DNA of 5,602 bases from Cyanobacteria bacterium UBA11153 (GCA_003511885.1 DOIX01000034.1:1-5602), one strand, 5' to 3'. Shown: positions 1 through 5,380, counted from the stretch's first letter. Numbers and translations are program-made. Notes: generated by a model not told the origin, from the letters alone.

Positions 1-20
1 GTCAACTGTCCACTGCTATA
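1..20 (-). repeat. Left copy of a 20-bp inverted repeat flanking the NYN gene
   Basis: The reverse complement of this stretch reads TATAGCAGTGGACAGTTGAC. It matches positions 678-697 (TATAGCAGTTGACAGTTGAC) at 19 of 20 bases, so the two copies face each other around the NYN gene. The window begins inside this copy, so the repeat may extend further left. The similarity stops on the inner side after TATAG/TATAA. It looks like a dispersed intergenic repeat of the kind common in filamentous cyanobacteria, but its copy number cannot be judged from one window. Confidence 0.6.
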
Positions 21-35
21 GCTGTAATTATCTTT

Positions 36-70
36 CTCCTCTCACCTCTCACCTCCTACCTCTTACCTTT
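36..70. repeat. Pyrimidine-rich heptamer tandem repeat (five units)
   Basis: Five consecutive seven-base units can be read: CTCCTCT, CACCTCT, CACCTCC, TACCTCT and TACCTTT. This fits the short tandemly repeated repetitive (STRR) sequences known between cyanobacterial genes, where heptamer periodicity is typical. The array ends 3 bp before the stop codon of the NYN gene and so would lie in its 3' untranslated region. Confidence 0.6.
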
Positions 71-73
71 TAT

Positions 74-577
74 CTAATTATCGACTTTTTCAATATGCTC
101 TCGTATATCATTCAAATCGATATAACGATCCGTTGCATTACGCAACTCTCTAGCAATCATTCCTTCCGTTGAAACCACTGTAATATGAGTATTTTTGGAG
201 CGGAGTAACTCGATCGCTCGTTCAAAATCACCATCCCCACTAAATAGAATCACCCGATCGTATTGATCTACAGTATTAAACATATCCACAACTATTTCAA
301 TATCTAGATTAGCTTTTTGAGAATAGCGACCAGAACTATCATCGTAATATTCTTTAAGAATTTTTGTCCGTACTGTGTAACCAAGACTAATGAGAGCATC
401 TCTAAATCCTCGTTGATCTTGAGGATCTTTCAATCCCGTGTACCAAAAAGCATTTATCAATGTTATATCGTCTCTTTTGAAATACTCTAACACCCGCTTC
501 GGGTCGAAAAACCAGCCGTTTTTCTGTTGAGCATAGAACATATTATTCCCGTCCACAAAAATAGAAATACGGTTCAT
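74..577 (-). CDS. LabA-like NYN-domain (PIN-like) protein
   Basis: This 167-residue protein is almost entirely one NYN domain (LabA/DUF88 group), a PIN-like fold usually associated with metal-dependent RNA cleavage. Numbering is from the second ATG. The first strand carries FVDGNN with Asp9, the middle acidic segment NLDIEIVVDM carries Asp92 and Asp98, and the SGDGDF loop carries Asp115 and Asp117. These are the acidic positions expected to bind metal in the family, so the active site looks intact. LabA of Synechococcus elongatus affects circadian output, but most relatives are uncharacterised and the RNA target here is unknown. An upstream in-frame ATG at 587-589 would add MPCV. I prefer 575-577 because MNRISIFVDGNN fits the usual N-terminus and no ribosome binding site supports either start. 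The gene looks monocistronic and AT-rich, and it lies between inverted repeats. Confidence 0.9.
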   Translation of the reverse strand: MNRISIFVDGNNMFYAQQKNGWFFDPKRVLEYFKRDDITLINAFWYTGLKDPQDQRGFRDALISLGYTVRTKILKEYYDDSSGRYSQKANLDIEIVVDMFNTVDQYDRVILFSGDGDFERAIELLRSKNTHITVVSTEGMIARELRNATDRYIDLNDIREHIEKVDN

Positions 578-589
578 GACACAAGGCAT

Positions 590-618
590 ATAATGTAAGA
601 CCTAATAGTTTCAGACAA
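590..618 (-). promoter_or_regulatory. Possible sigma70-type promoter of the NYN gene
   Basis: On the minus strand TTGTCT (613-618) and CATTAT (590-595) are separated by exactly 17 bp, and each matches the consensus at 4 of 6 positions. Transcription would start near 580-584, just before the ATG at 575-577. The mRNA would then be almost leaderless, and the upstream ATG at 587-589 would fall outside it. The match is weak and rests on spacing more than on sequence. Confidence 0.3.
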
Positions 619-677
619 TTTAAGGTAACTTCTTATTTTAGCAATTTTTATCTATCATTCGGTTAATGGTTAAGTTT

Positions 678-718
678 TATAGCAGTTGACAGTTGACAGT
701 TGACTGTTAACAGTTACC
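678..718 (+). repeat. Right inverted-repeat copy plus AGTTGAC heptamer array
   Basis: Positions 678-697 are the right copy of the repeat found inverted at 1-20. From 684 the sequence is a heptamer array: AGTTGAC three times (684-690, 691-697, 698-704), then the decayed units TGTTAAC (705-711) and AGTTACC (712-718). The perfect-to-degenerate gradient suggests slippage-driven growth of a cyanobacterial STRR. It lies about 100 bp upstream of the NYN start codon. Confidence 0.7.
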
Positions 719-721
719 AGT

Positions 722-888
722 ATGGAAATTAAACCCTTGATGAAGTAAGAGCTAAAGGCTCTATTCATGACATTATTGATGTCTTAACCGATGTAGCGGT
801 TGCTATAACAGTAATATACCTCCAATCAAACTTTATATTTGACGAGAGGCTTGTTAGCGTTACCACAGATACAGGACGTAGAGAGTAA
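722..888 (+). pseudogene. Possible frameshifted remnant of a short reading frame
   Basis: An ATG at 722 starts MEIKPLMK and then hits a stop. A second frame, open from 733 to the TAA at 886-888, reads TLDEVRAKGSIHDIIDVLTD and continues VAVAITVIYLQSNF. Joining the frames near the CCC at 734-736, as if one C had been lost, gives MEIKPLDEVRAKGSIHD, which looks protein-like. I do not recognise the family. A frame open for about 50 codons is not improbable by chance in a 550-bp gap, and there is no start codon in the second frame, so this is only a candidate relic. It would be the only coding sequence on the plus strand. Confidence 0.2.
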
Positions 889-993
889 GCGATCGAGTGT
901 ACATTTTAATTTATGTTTTGGGGTTGAGAACGGTTAACTAGGAGTAGATCGTTACCTGTACCAGGGGGGCTAAATTTTGCCCGAGGGAACAGG

Positions 994-1008
994 GTATATT
1001 AAATATAC
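994..1008. promoter_or_regulatory. Perfect 15-bp palindrome GTATATT-A-AATATAC
   Basis: Seven bases are repeated exactly inverted around a single central A. The symmetry and length fit a dimeric regulator site or a cruciform. It resembles an NtcA box (GTA-N8-TAC) but has nine bases between GTA and TAC, so it does not meet that consensus. It lies about 130 bp past the sulfurtransferase stop codon and more than 400 bp before the NYN start, so it is not at an obvious promoter. Confidence 0.35.
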
Positions 1009-1036
1009 AATTTAAAGGGGTAGAAGATACACTCAT

Positions 1037-1067
1037 AAACCAGGTTTTTCAGCTAAATCCTGGGTTT
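1037..1067 (-). other. Imperfect hairpin AAACCAGG / CCTGGGTTT
   Basis: AAACCAGG (1037-1044) can pair with CCTGGGTTT (1059-1067) with one bulged G and a 14-nt loop. AAACCAGGTT recurs as a direct copy at 1089-1098. The motif recalls the AAACC-GGTTT type dispersed palindromes I know from filamentous cyanobacteria, though that is from memory. It may act as a second stem behind the sulfurtransferase gene. Confidence 0.35.
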
Positions 1068-1080
1068 GTAAATTAGATAT

Positions 1081-1114
1081 CCACACAAAAACCAGGTTGA
1101 TTGCCTGTTTGTGG
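1081..1114 (-). terminator. Candidate terminator hairpin after the sulfurtransferase gene
   Basis: Read on the minus strand, CCACAAACAGG (1104-1114) faces CCTGGTTTTTGTGTGG (1081-1096) across a short loop. The stem has outer CCACA/TGTGG and inner CAGG/CCTG blocks and small bulges on one side. It starts about 24 nt after the stop codon, where a terminator would be expected. The T-run is inside the outer stem rather than after it, so intrinsic termination is plausible but not certain. Confidence 0.35.
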
Positions 1115-1137
1115 GAAAATCCTGATGGGTGTAAGTC

Positions 1138-1962
1138 TTATTCTAGATAAGAACACCAGTCACTCCAACTTCCTGAATAGAGTATTCCCCCTTTAATGCC
1201 AGCTATTTCCAGTGATAGGAGATTGACACAAGCAGTTACACCAGATCCACAATAAACGATGATTTCTTGATTTTCCGGAATATCTTGCCAACGTTGTTGT
1301 TGTTGTGCCACGGAATGGATGTAGCCCGCCTCATTCGTCACCAATCCCCAAGGATAATTGACAGCGCCGGGAATATGTCCCGCGATGGGATCGATAGGCT
1401 CTGTTAATCCCAAATAGCGATCTCGCTCTCGTGAATCTACCAATACTACTCCTGGTAAGTCTTTCTTCGCTTTAACTTGGTTAATATCTACCACCCAATC
1501 CTGGCGAATTTGGGGTATAAAGCGACCAGATTTTGCCTTTGGTATGGTATCCGTCACCGGATAACCTCTCTCCTGCCATCCCCGCCAGCCCCCATCTAGG
1601 AGCGAAATGCGATCGTGTCCCAAATAGCGTAGCAACCACCAGAGACGGGCAGCAAAGGCGAAGCGGGAGTCATCGTAAGCTACTACCAAGGTTTCTGAAA
1701 ATTTTACCCCCATGGCAGCAATTTTTTCCGCTAACTGATGGGGATTCGGTAAGGGATGACGACCACCATGGAGTTGAACTGGCGATGACAAATCTTTGTT
1801 TAAATCTAGATAATAGGCTCCTGTAATGTGACTTTTTTGATATTGCTCGGATCCTAACCCTGGCTCTAATAAAGAGAAGCGACAATCTACAACTACCACT
1901 TCAGGATCGTTTAGATGTTCGTTAAGGTAGGCAGAAGAAACAACTAAGGGCGTATCGGTCAT
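1138..1962 (-). CDS. sseA: 3-mercaptopyruvate sulfurtransferase (tandem rhodanese)
   Basis: The 274-residue protein has two rhodanese domains, an inactive N-terminal one (about 5-138) and a catalytic C-terminal one (about 155-273). This matches the length and layout of SseA-type enzymes, which move sulfur from 3-mercaptopyruvate or thiosulfate to a thiol or cyanide acceptor in the cytoplasm. The active-site loop is CGSGVTAC with catalytic Cys238. CG[ST]GVTA is typical of mercaptopyruvate sulfurtransferases, whereas thiosulfate-specific rhodaneses usually have CRKGVTA. DSRERDRYLG (176-185), GHIPGAVNYPW (195-205) and GSWSDW (264-269) are further landmarks. No signal peptide is visible. The ATG comes 7 nt after the TAA of the upstream transporter gene, and the gap TATTCTG contains no Shine-Dalgarno sequence, so translational coupling is likely. 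Substrate preference is inferred from the loop only. Confidence 0.9.
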   Translation of the reverse strand: MTDTPLVVSSAYLNEHLNDPEVVVVDCRFSLLEPGLGSEQYQKSHITGAYYLDLNKDLSSPVQLHGGRHPLPNPHQLAEKIAAMGVKFSETLVVAYDDSRFAFAARLWWLLRYLGHDRISLLDGGWRGWQERGYPVTDTIPKAKSGRFIPQIRQDWVVDINQVKAKKDLPGVVLVDSRERDRYLGLTEPIDPIAGHIPGAVNYPWGLVTNEAGYIHSVAQQQQRWQDIPENQEIIVYCGSGVTACVNLLSLEIAGIKGGILYSGSWSDWCSYLE

Positions 1963-1969
1963 CAGAATA

Positions 1970-4009
1970 TTAAAAAGGATTAATAATTATTGAGAAATAT
2001 AAACCATTTTCTTGCCAAGTCCGTTCTGTAGAATCTACAGAAATTAGAGGGATGCCCCAATCCAAGCGAGCCGTAAAGCGATCGCCCTGTTGCCATTGTA
2101 ACCCCAATCCGATCGCAGCTAGGCTTCTCGGATCGGGATCTGGACTATCACCACTATTCCAGGTTGTGCCCAAATCCACAAAGGGAGTCACCTGCAATAC
2201 CCCATCCCATTCAGGAATGCGTAAAATTGGCAAGCGCAATTCTGCTGAAGCAAATGCGCCATTATCAGTAAGTCTGACATCCTGACGGTAACCCCGAACG
2301 CTACCTTGTCCGCCTAAGCCAAACTGTTCGGTGGGCAAGAGGTCTTGGTCAGCGAGTTGGACATCGCCCCTAATTAATAATAAAGTTTCTGGAGCCAAGA
2401 GTCTCACCCATTGAGCTTGTCCGCGCCAAGAGAGAAAGCGACTATCAGGACTATCATCGCTGGAGGCAGCGCCAAAGGCATCAAGACCAATATTAAACTG
2501 AGAGCGGACAGCAAAGACTTCTTTAGCCCCCCGTTTCGTCCATTCTTGAAAAAAGCGCAAAGCAAAGAGGCGGGTACGCCCATCATCATCTGCTCCCGGC
2601 GCAGGAAAACCTACTCCTTCGCCAATTAAGTCTTCCAGAAAAAGTGTTTGACTGACTCTTCTTGATGCAGTTAAACCCAGGACAAATTCCTTGGCAGGTG
2701 TCTGAAATATAGGTTGGCGCAGGGTAATATCTAAATTACTAGATGTAGATTGGATATCGAGAAAGTTAAAAGGCGACTCAATTACTTTACTAGATGTATC
2801 GCTGTAGCTAATACTGAGAGTGCCATTGCGAGGGTTAATTGGTAAAGTATAAGTCCCATCAAGTTCATTACTTCCATCGGTATTCGTCCAGCTAACTGTT
2901 AACCCATCCCCCAATCCCAGTAAATTGGCTTGAGTTAAGGAAGCACCTCGGCGGAAACTCCCCACACTGGGAGAACGTCCATTATTAGCAAATAGTTGGT
3001 AACTCCAAGAATCAGCTTCTTTGACCTCAACAATAAGCAAACTTGTACCCGGTCCTGAACCTGTAGATAGTTCTGCTGAAATATTTTCAATCAGTGGATT
3101 GAGTTGTAAAAGGCGGAGTCCTTCTAGAAGTTTAGGTACATTGAGAGGTTTTTTTGTAGCCAAACTAAGGCGAGAACGAATATAATTGTCATTTAAACGG
3201 CGCAATCCATTTACCTGAATATCTTCTAGTCCACCTTCCACAATTTCAATTTTTATCGTACCTTCTGTCATAGATTGAGGAGGAATAAATGCACCTGAAG
3301 TGACATAACCATTCTCCACATACAACTGAGTAATTGCCGATCTAGCATTTAAAAGTTCCGCAAAAGTAATCGAACGATTAGTAAAGGATTCCGTTACTTT
3401 TGCTAACTCTTCATTGCTAAAAGCAGTATTACCACTAAACTCAAATTTTTGCACAGTAATTTTATTTTGATCTCCCCCATTGGGAACTTCAGGGGATGTG
3501 GGGGCAAGATTGGGTGGTAGAAGTTGTTGAGGTGGTGGAAGTTGCTGAGGTAGGGATGGTGGAGTGGTGGGTGGTAGGGAGGGAGGAACAATATCTTGTG
3601 GTGGTGGTAATGAGGGCGTGACAGGATTGCCACCAGGGTTTAATTCCGGAATTTGAGCTAGAGGCGACTTCGGAATAGTTATGGAGGTATCAATGATTCT
3701 TACAGGGGGTGAGATGGAGAATTCTCCAGTCTTGTGGTTGCCATATCCACCAATATCCCTATCTCTGTCACTTTCTTTATCTCCTACCCCATTGCCTTCT
3801 TTGACATCCTCCCTCTCTTCCCATCCTGCCACTTCCTCCTCTATTTTTTGCTCCTCTTGCACCTCTGCTCCACCAGTGCCAAGATATGAATCTGCAAGGG
3901 TTTGAGCTTTGACAGGTGGGGTTAGCCATAGAGTTGCCAACAAAGCGGCAAGTGGGGTAAATCGAAGTTGAATTGTCTTTGCTACGTCAGTCATGCTTGT
4001 ACTCATCAA
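1970..4009 (-). CDS. TpsB/ShlB-FhaC family outer-membrane secretion protein
   Basis: The 679-residue protein is an outer-membrane transporter of two-partner secretion, in the Omp85 superfamily. Residues 1-35 form a signal peptide (hydrophobic PLAALLATLWL, cleavage likely after VKA). An acidic segment (about 49-86) and a proline-rich segment (about 123-176) follow. POTRA 1 spans about 183-258 (ITVQKFEFSGNTAF start) and POTRA 2 about 259-331. The ShlB-type beta-barrel runs from about 334 to the end. It contains the lid-loop motif VRGYR (571-575) and ends in a C-terminal phenylalanine, as expected for a barrel recognised by BamA. In well-studied systems such proteins export a large TpsA exoprotein; none is encoded in this window, so the cargo is unknown. 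ATGs at 4007-4009, 4004-4006 and 3992-3994 are all possible starts, none with a clear ribosome binding site. The gene is followed after 7 nt by the sulfurtransferase gene. Confidence 0.92.
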   Translation of the reverse strand: MMSTSMTDVAKTIQLRFTPLAALLATLWLTPPVKAQTLADSYLGTGGAEVQEEQKIEEEVAGWEEREDVKEGNGVGDKESDRDRDIGGYGNHKTGEFSISPPVRIIDTSITIPKSPLAQIPELNPGGNPVTPSLPPPQDIVPPSLPPTTPPSLPQQLPPPQQLLPPNLAPTSPEVPNGGDQNKITVQKFEFSGNTAFSNEELAKVTESFTNRSITFAELLNARSAITQLYVENGYVTSGAFIPPQSMTEGTIKIEIVEGGLEDIQVNGLRRLNDNYIRSRLSLATKKPLNVPKLLEGLRLLQLNPLIENISAELSTGSGPGTSLLIVEVKEADSWSYQLFANNGRSPSVGSFRRGASLTQANLLGLGDGLTVSWTNTDGSNELDGTYTLPINPRNGTLSISYSDTSSKVIESPFNFLDIQSTSSNLDITLRQPIFQTPAKEFVLGLTASRRVSQTLFLEDLIGEGVGFPAPGADDDGRTRLFALRFFQEWTKRGAKEVFAVRSQFNIGLDAFGAASSDDSPDSRFLSWRGQAQWVRLLAPETLLLIRGDVQLADQDLLPTEQFGLGGQGSVRGYRQDVRLTDNGAFASAELRLPILRIPEWDGVLQVTPFVDLGTTWNSGDSPDPDPRSLAAIGLGLQWQQGDRFTARLDWGIPLISVDSTERTWQENGLYFSIIINPF
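2078..2085. repeat. HIP1 octamer GCGATCGC
   Basis: This is a full copy of the highly iterated palindrome of cyanobacteria, here within the transporter gene's barrel-coding part. It supports the cyanobacterial origin and has no known gene-specific role. Confidence 0.85.
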
Positions 4010-4161
4010 TCGGCGTTAGTAATTTTTGTGGCAATAGCCAAGTCAGGACTAACACCACACAGAACCATATTTACACTTTATGGGATTTGGGAATGAAATC
4101 CTCAATGTAGCCTGCGCCCAGTTTTTGCGTGTTTTTCTGTGTGATAATTCTTGGGAGCCTC

Positions 4162-4173
4162 AGTATTAATACT
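4162..4173. promoter_or_regulatory. Perfect 12-bp palindrome AGTATTAATACT
   Basis: The two halves AGTATT and AATACT are exact inverse complements with no spacer. They sit between GGGAG (4153-4157) and CTCCC (4175-4179), which can extend the structure as an imperfect outer stem. The site is about 150 bp upstream of the transporter start, a reasonable distance for a regulator site, but there is no direct evidence of binding. Confidence 0.3.
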
Positions 4174-4251
4174 CCTCCCCGATTGGAGCTTTAATTCAAA
4201 AGCTAATGCCCTAATTGACTAATTTTATATTCTCGATTGGCGATATTAAAT

Positions 4252-4309
4252 GTTAAATTGAGGGTATTGTTCGCGCAGCGTCTCCGCAGGAGATACCCCT
4301 TAATTTAAC
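4252..4309. repeat. 58-bp imperfect inverted repeat with nested hairpin
   Basis: The left arm (4252-4267) is GTTAAATTGAGGGTAT. The reverse complement of the right arm (4293-4309) is GTTAAATTAAGGGGTAT, so the arms match except for one substitution and one extra base. The 25-nt centre is GC-rich and contains CGCG and a small hairpin, TCTCC-GCA-GGAGA (4281-4293), so a cruciform-like fold is possible. The GC-rich core resembles short palindromic elements scattered between genes in filamentous cyanobacteria. The AT-rich arms with a GC-rich core suggest a small mobile or REP-like element rather than a terminator. No flanking target-site duplication was found by eye. Confidence 0.6.
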
Positions 4310-4331
4310 TGCTTTTCATCCCCCACTAAAC

Positions 4332-4343
4332 TACCCTTGGGTA
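4332..4343. repeat. Palindrome TACCC-TT-GGGTA
   Basis: Five-base arms are separated by TT. The same GGGTA/TACCC word also occurs at 4262-4266, 4294-4298 and 4383-4387, giving five copies within about 125 bp. TGAGGGTATT is an exact 10-bp direct repeat (4259-4268 and 4380-4389). The palindrome could be a protein-binding site or debris from the neighbouring inverted repeat. Confidence 0.3.
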
Positions 4344-4436
4344 CTCGCATAAGGTTCGATATATCCCCCTTAGCTATAGTGAGGGTATTCCCGGCGAACT
4401 AGATAAGTGACTTTTGGTTATTGCTGTATCCAGTGT

Positions 4437-5348
4437 TTAAGAAACCACAGGTAGGATCATACCCTCCCTTGCCAATAAACCATTGGGAAAGACTGACTGG
4501 AGTTTTGCTTCGATTTGTCCTAGAAAATCATCATCATAAGCCGGATGGTAGTGAGAGATGACAAGGCGCTTAACTCCAGCGGCTTTGGCTGTCGCTATAC
4601 CTGTCTGCCAAACTTCATCTTGCCAGTTTAAGGGTGAAGAATTGTTAATTTCATCTTGTTTGAGGCTATCAGGCGCATCAAGAATGAGCAAGTCAGCCTG
4701 ACGTGCTAGGTGTAGCAGATTGCCATCGACTCGATCGCGATTTTGAGAGCGAGCGATCGCATAAACTAGAGAATGTCCCTGCCAAGTTACTCGATAGCCC
4801 ATTGAGCCTTGCTCGGAGTTGAGCAAAACGGCTTCAACCATCGTGTCGCCTAGTTTTAGTTGATTACCTGAAGTTAATTCATAAAACTTTAATTCCGACT
4901 GCATCACTTGGATGGGGACAGGAAAATTAGGCGCTTGCATCTGAAGACTAAGCCTCTCTTCCATTGACGCACCATTGGCTGCTGCTGCACCATAAATATG
5001 AAAGCAGTTTCCGGGCACAAAAGCAGGAATAAAAAAGGGAAATCCCTGAATGCTATCCCAATGACAATGGGTAAAGAATATATGTGCTTCGACTGGCATC
5101 AGTTTCAACAAATTATTCCCTAGCACCCGCAAACCGCTGCCACCATCCAAAATTAGGCGTTTGTTCCCCACACGGATTTCCACGCAGGAGGTGTTACCGC
5201 CATAGCGTATAGTTTCTTTCCCTGGAGCTGAAATTTGACCTCGAACGCCCCAAAATTGGACAACAAAATTAATGATAGAGCCAGTTACCATGTTGACTGT
5301 AACATTATATGGGCGATTACTGGTTGACACTGGATCTAAATCTGGCAT
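4437..5348 (-). CDS. MBL-fold protein with degenerate metal site
   Basis: The 303-residue protein matches the cyanobacterial MBL-fold hydrolase group that has FWGVRG (32-37), RYGGNTSCVEI (48-58), LDGGSGLR (67-74) and a THxHWD motif followed by IQGFPFF. The fold should be preserved, but key ligands appear changed. The HxHxDH motif is HCHWDS, with Ser99 in place of the last His. The usual LNHPxG is LNSEQG, with Ser178 for His. The usual YATD is YAIA, with Ala199 for the bridging Asp. His94, His96, Asp98 and His266 remain. Activity is therefore doubtful, and a binding or regulatory role is possible. The ATG at 5346-5348 has AGGA (5352-5355) just upstream, at rather short spacing. Met20 is an alternative start without such a site. 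The 3' end of tnpB lies 79 bp upstream and no clear promoter was seen between them. Confidence 0.88.
   Translation of the reverse strand: MPDLDPVSTSNRPYNVTVNMVTGSIINFVVQFWGVRGQISAPGKETIRYGGNTSCVEIRVGNKRLILDGGSGLRVLGNNLLKLMPVEAHIFFTHCHWDSIQGFPFFIPAFVPGNCFHIYGAAAANGASMEERLSLQMQAPNFPVPIQVMQSELKFYELTSGNQLKLGDTMVEAVLLNSEQGSMGYRVTWQGHSLVYAIARSQNRDRVDGNLLHLARQADLLILDAPDSLKQDEINNSSPLNWQDEVWQTGIATAKAAGVKRLVISHYHPAYDDDFLGQIEAKLQSVFPNGLLAREGMILPVVS
4753..4760. repeat. HIP1 octamer GCGATCGC
   Basis: This is the second full HIP1 palindrome in the window, inside the MBL gene. It codes for part of the segment around YAIARSQ, exactly where the bridging Asp of the family is missing. Confidence 0.85.
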
Positions 5349-5357
5349 CGTTCCTGC

Positions 5358-5380
5358 AAGTTGGTTGTCCTTAACAACTT
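5358..5380 (-). other. Inverted repeat AAGTTG / CAACTT before the MBL start
   Basis: AAGTTG (5358-5363) and CAACTT (5375-5380) can pair across 11 nt. Alternatively GTTGT (5364-5368) pairs with ACAAC (5374-5378) across 5 nt. The structure lies directly before the AGGA of the MBL gene. It could be the terminal palindrome of the IS200/IS605-type element that carries tnpB, or a hairpin in the MBL leader. The element's exact right end cannot be fixed from one copy. Confidence 0.4.

Larger units (their letters stand above)
719..1137. other. Intergenic stretch with small inverted repeats
   Basis: Apart from the weak relic at 722-888, this stretch holds no convincing gene. It contains CCTG-TAC-CAGG (955-965), a GGGC/GCCC stem with an 8-nt loop (967-982), a perfect 15-bp palindrome (994-1008), and three related AAACCAGG/CCTGGGTTT blocks (1037-1114) beyond the stop codon of the sulfurtransferase gene. 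A 32-codon minus-strand frame (938-1036) has no features of a real gene. A partial HIP1 motif (GCGATCGA) occurs near 889. Confidence 0.5.
4010..4436. other. Gene-free gap rich in palindromes
   Basis: I see no reading frame worth calling on either strand. The gap holds TGGC-AATA-GCCA (4029-4040) about 20 nt upstream of the transporter start, the palindrome AGTATTAATACT (4162-4173), the stem AGCTTT/AAAGCT (4187-4192 and 4199-4204), a 58-bp imperfect inverted repeat (4252-4309), and TACCC-TT-GGGTA (4332-4343). It must contain the transporter promoter and the 3' end of the MBL transcript. No clear -35/-10 pair was found. Next to the MBL stop, CCCCCT (4365-4370) and AGGG can form a weak stem without a T-run. 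Confidence 0.6.

Noticed and set aside
36..70. CRISPR array
   Set aside because: The units are seven bases long with no spacers, so this is a short tandem repeat; likewise for the array at 684-718.
994..1008. NtcA binding site
   Set aside because: The spacer between GTA and TAC is nine bases instead of eight, and there is no -10 box at the expected distance before a gene.
938..1036. 32-codon minus-strand frame beginning MSVSSTPLN
   Set aside because: It is short, has no ribosome binding site, no recognisable motif, and runs through the palindrome at 994-1008; its length is expected by chance.
1533..1826. 97-codon plus-strand reading frame
   Set aside because: It lies wholly inside the sulfurtransferase gene on the opposite strand, has a basic low-complexity composition and no recognisable domain; it is an antisense shadow.
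2404..2629. Overlapping short frames on both strands within the transporter gene
   Set aside because: They overlap the barrel-coding part of a clearly real protein and show no family features.
3681..3905. Plus-strand frame rich in Ser, Leu and Pro
   Set aside because: It is the antisense reading of the charged linker of the transporter; its low complexity reflects the purine-rich coding strand.
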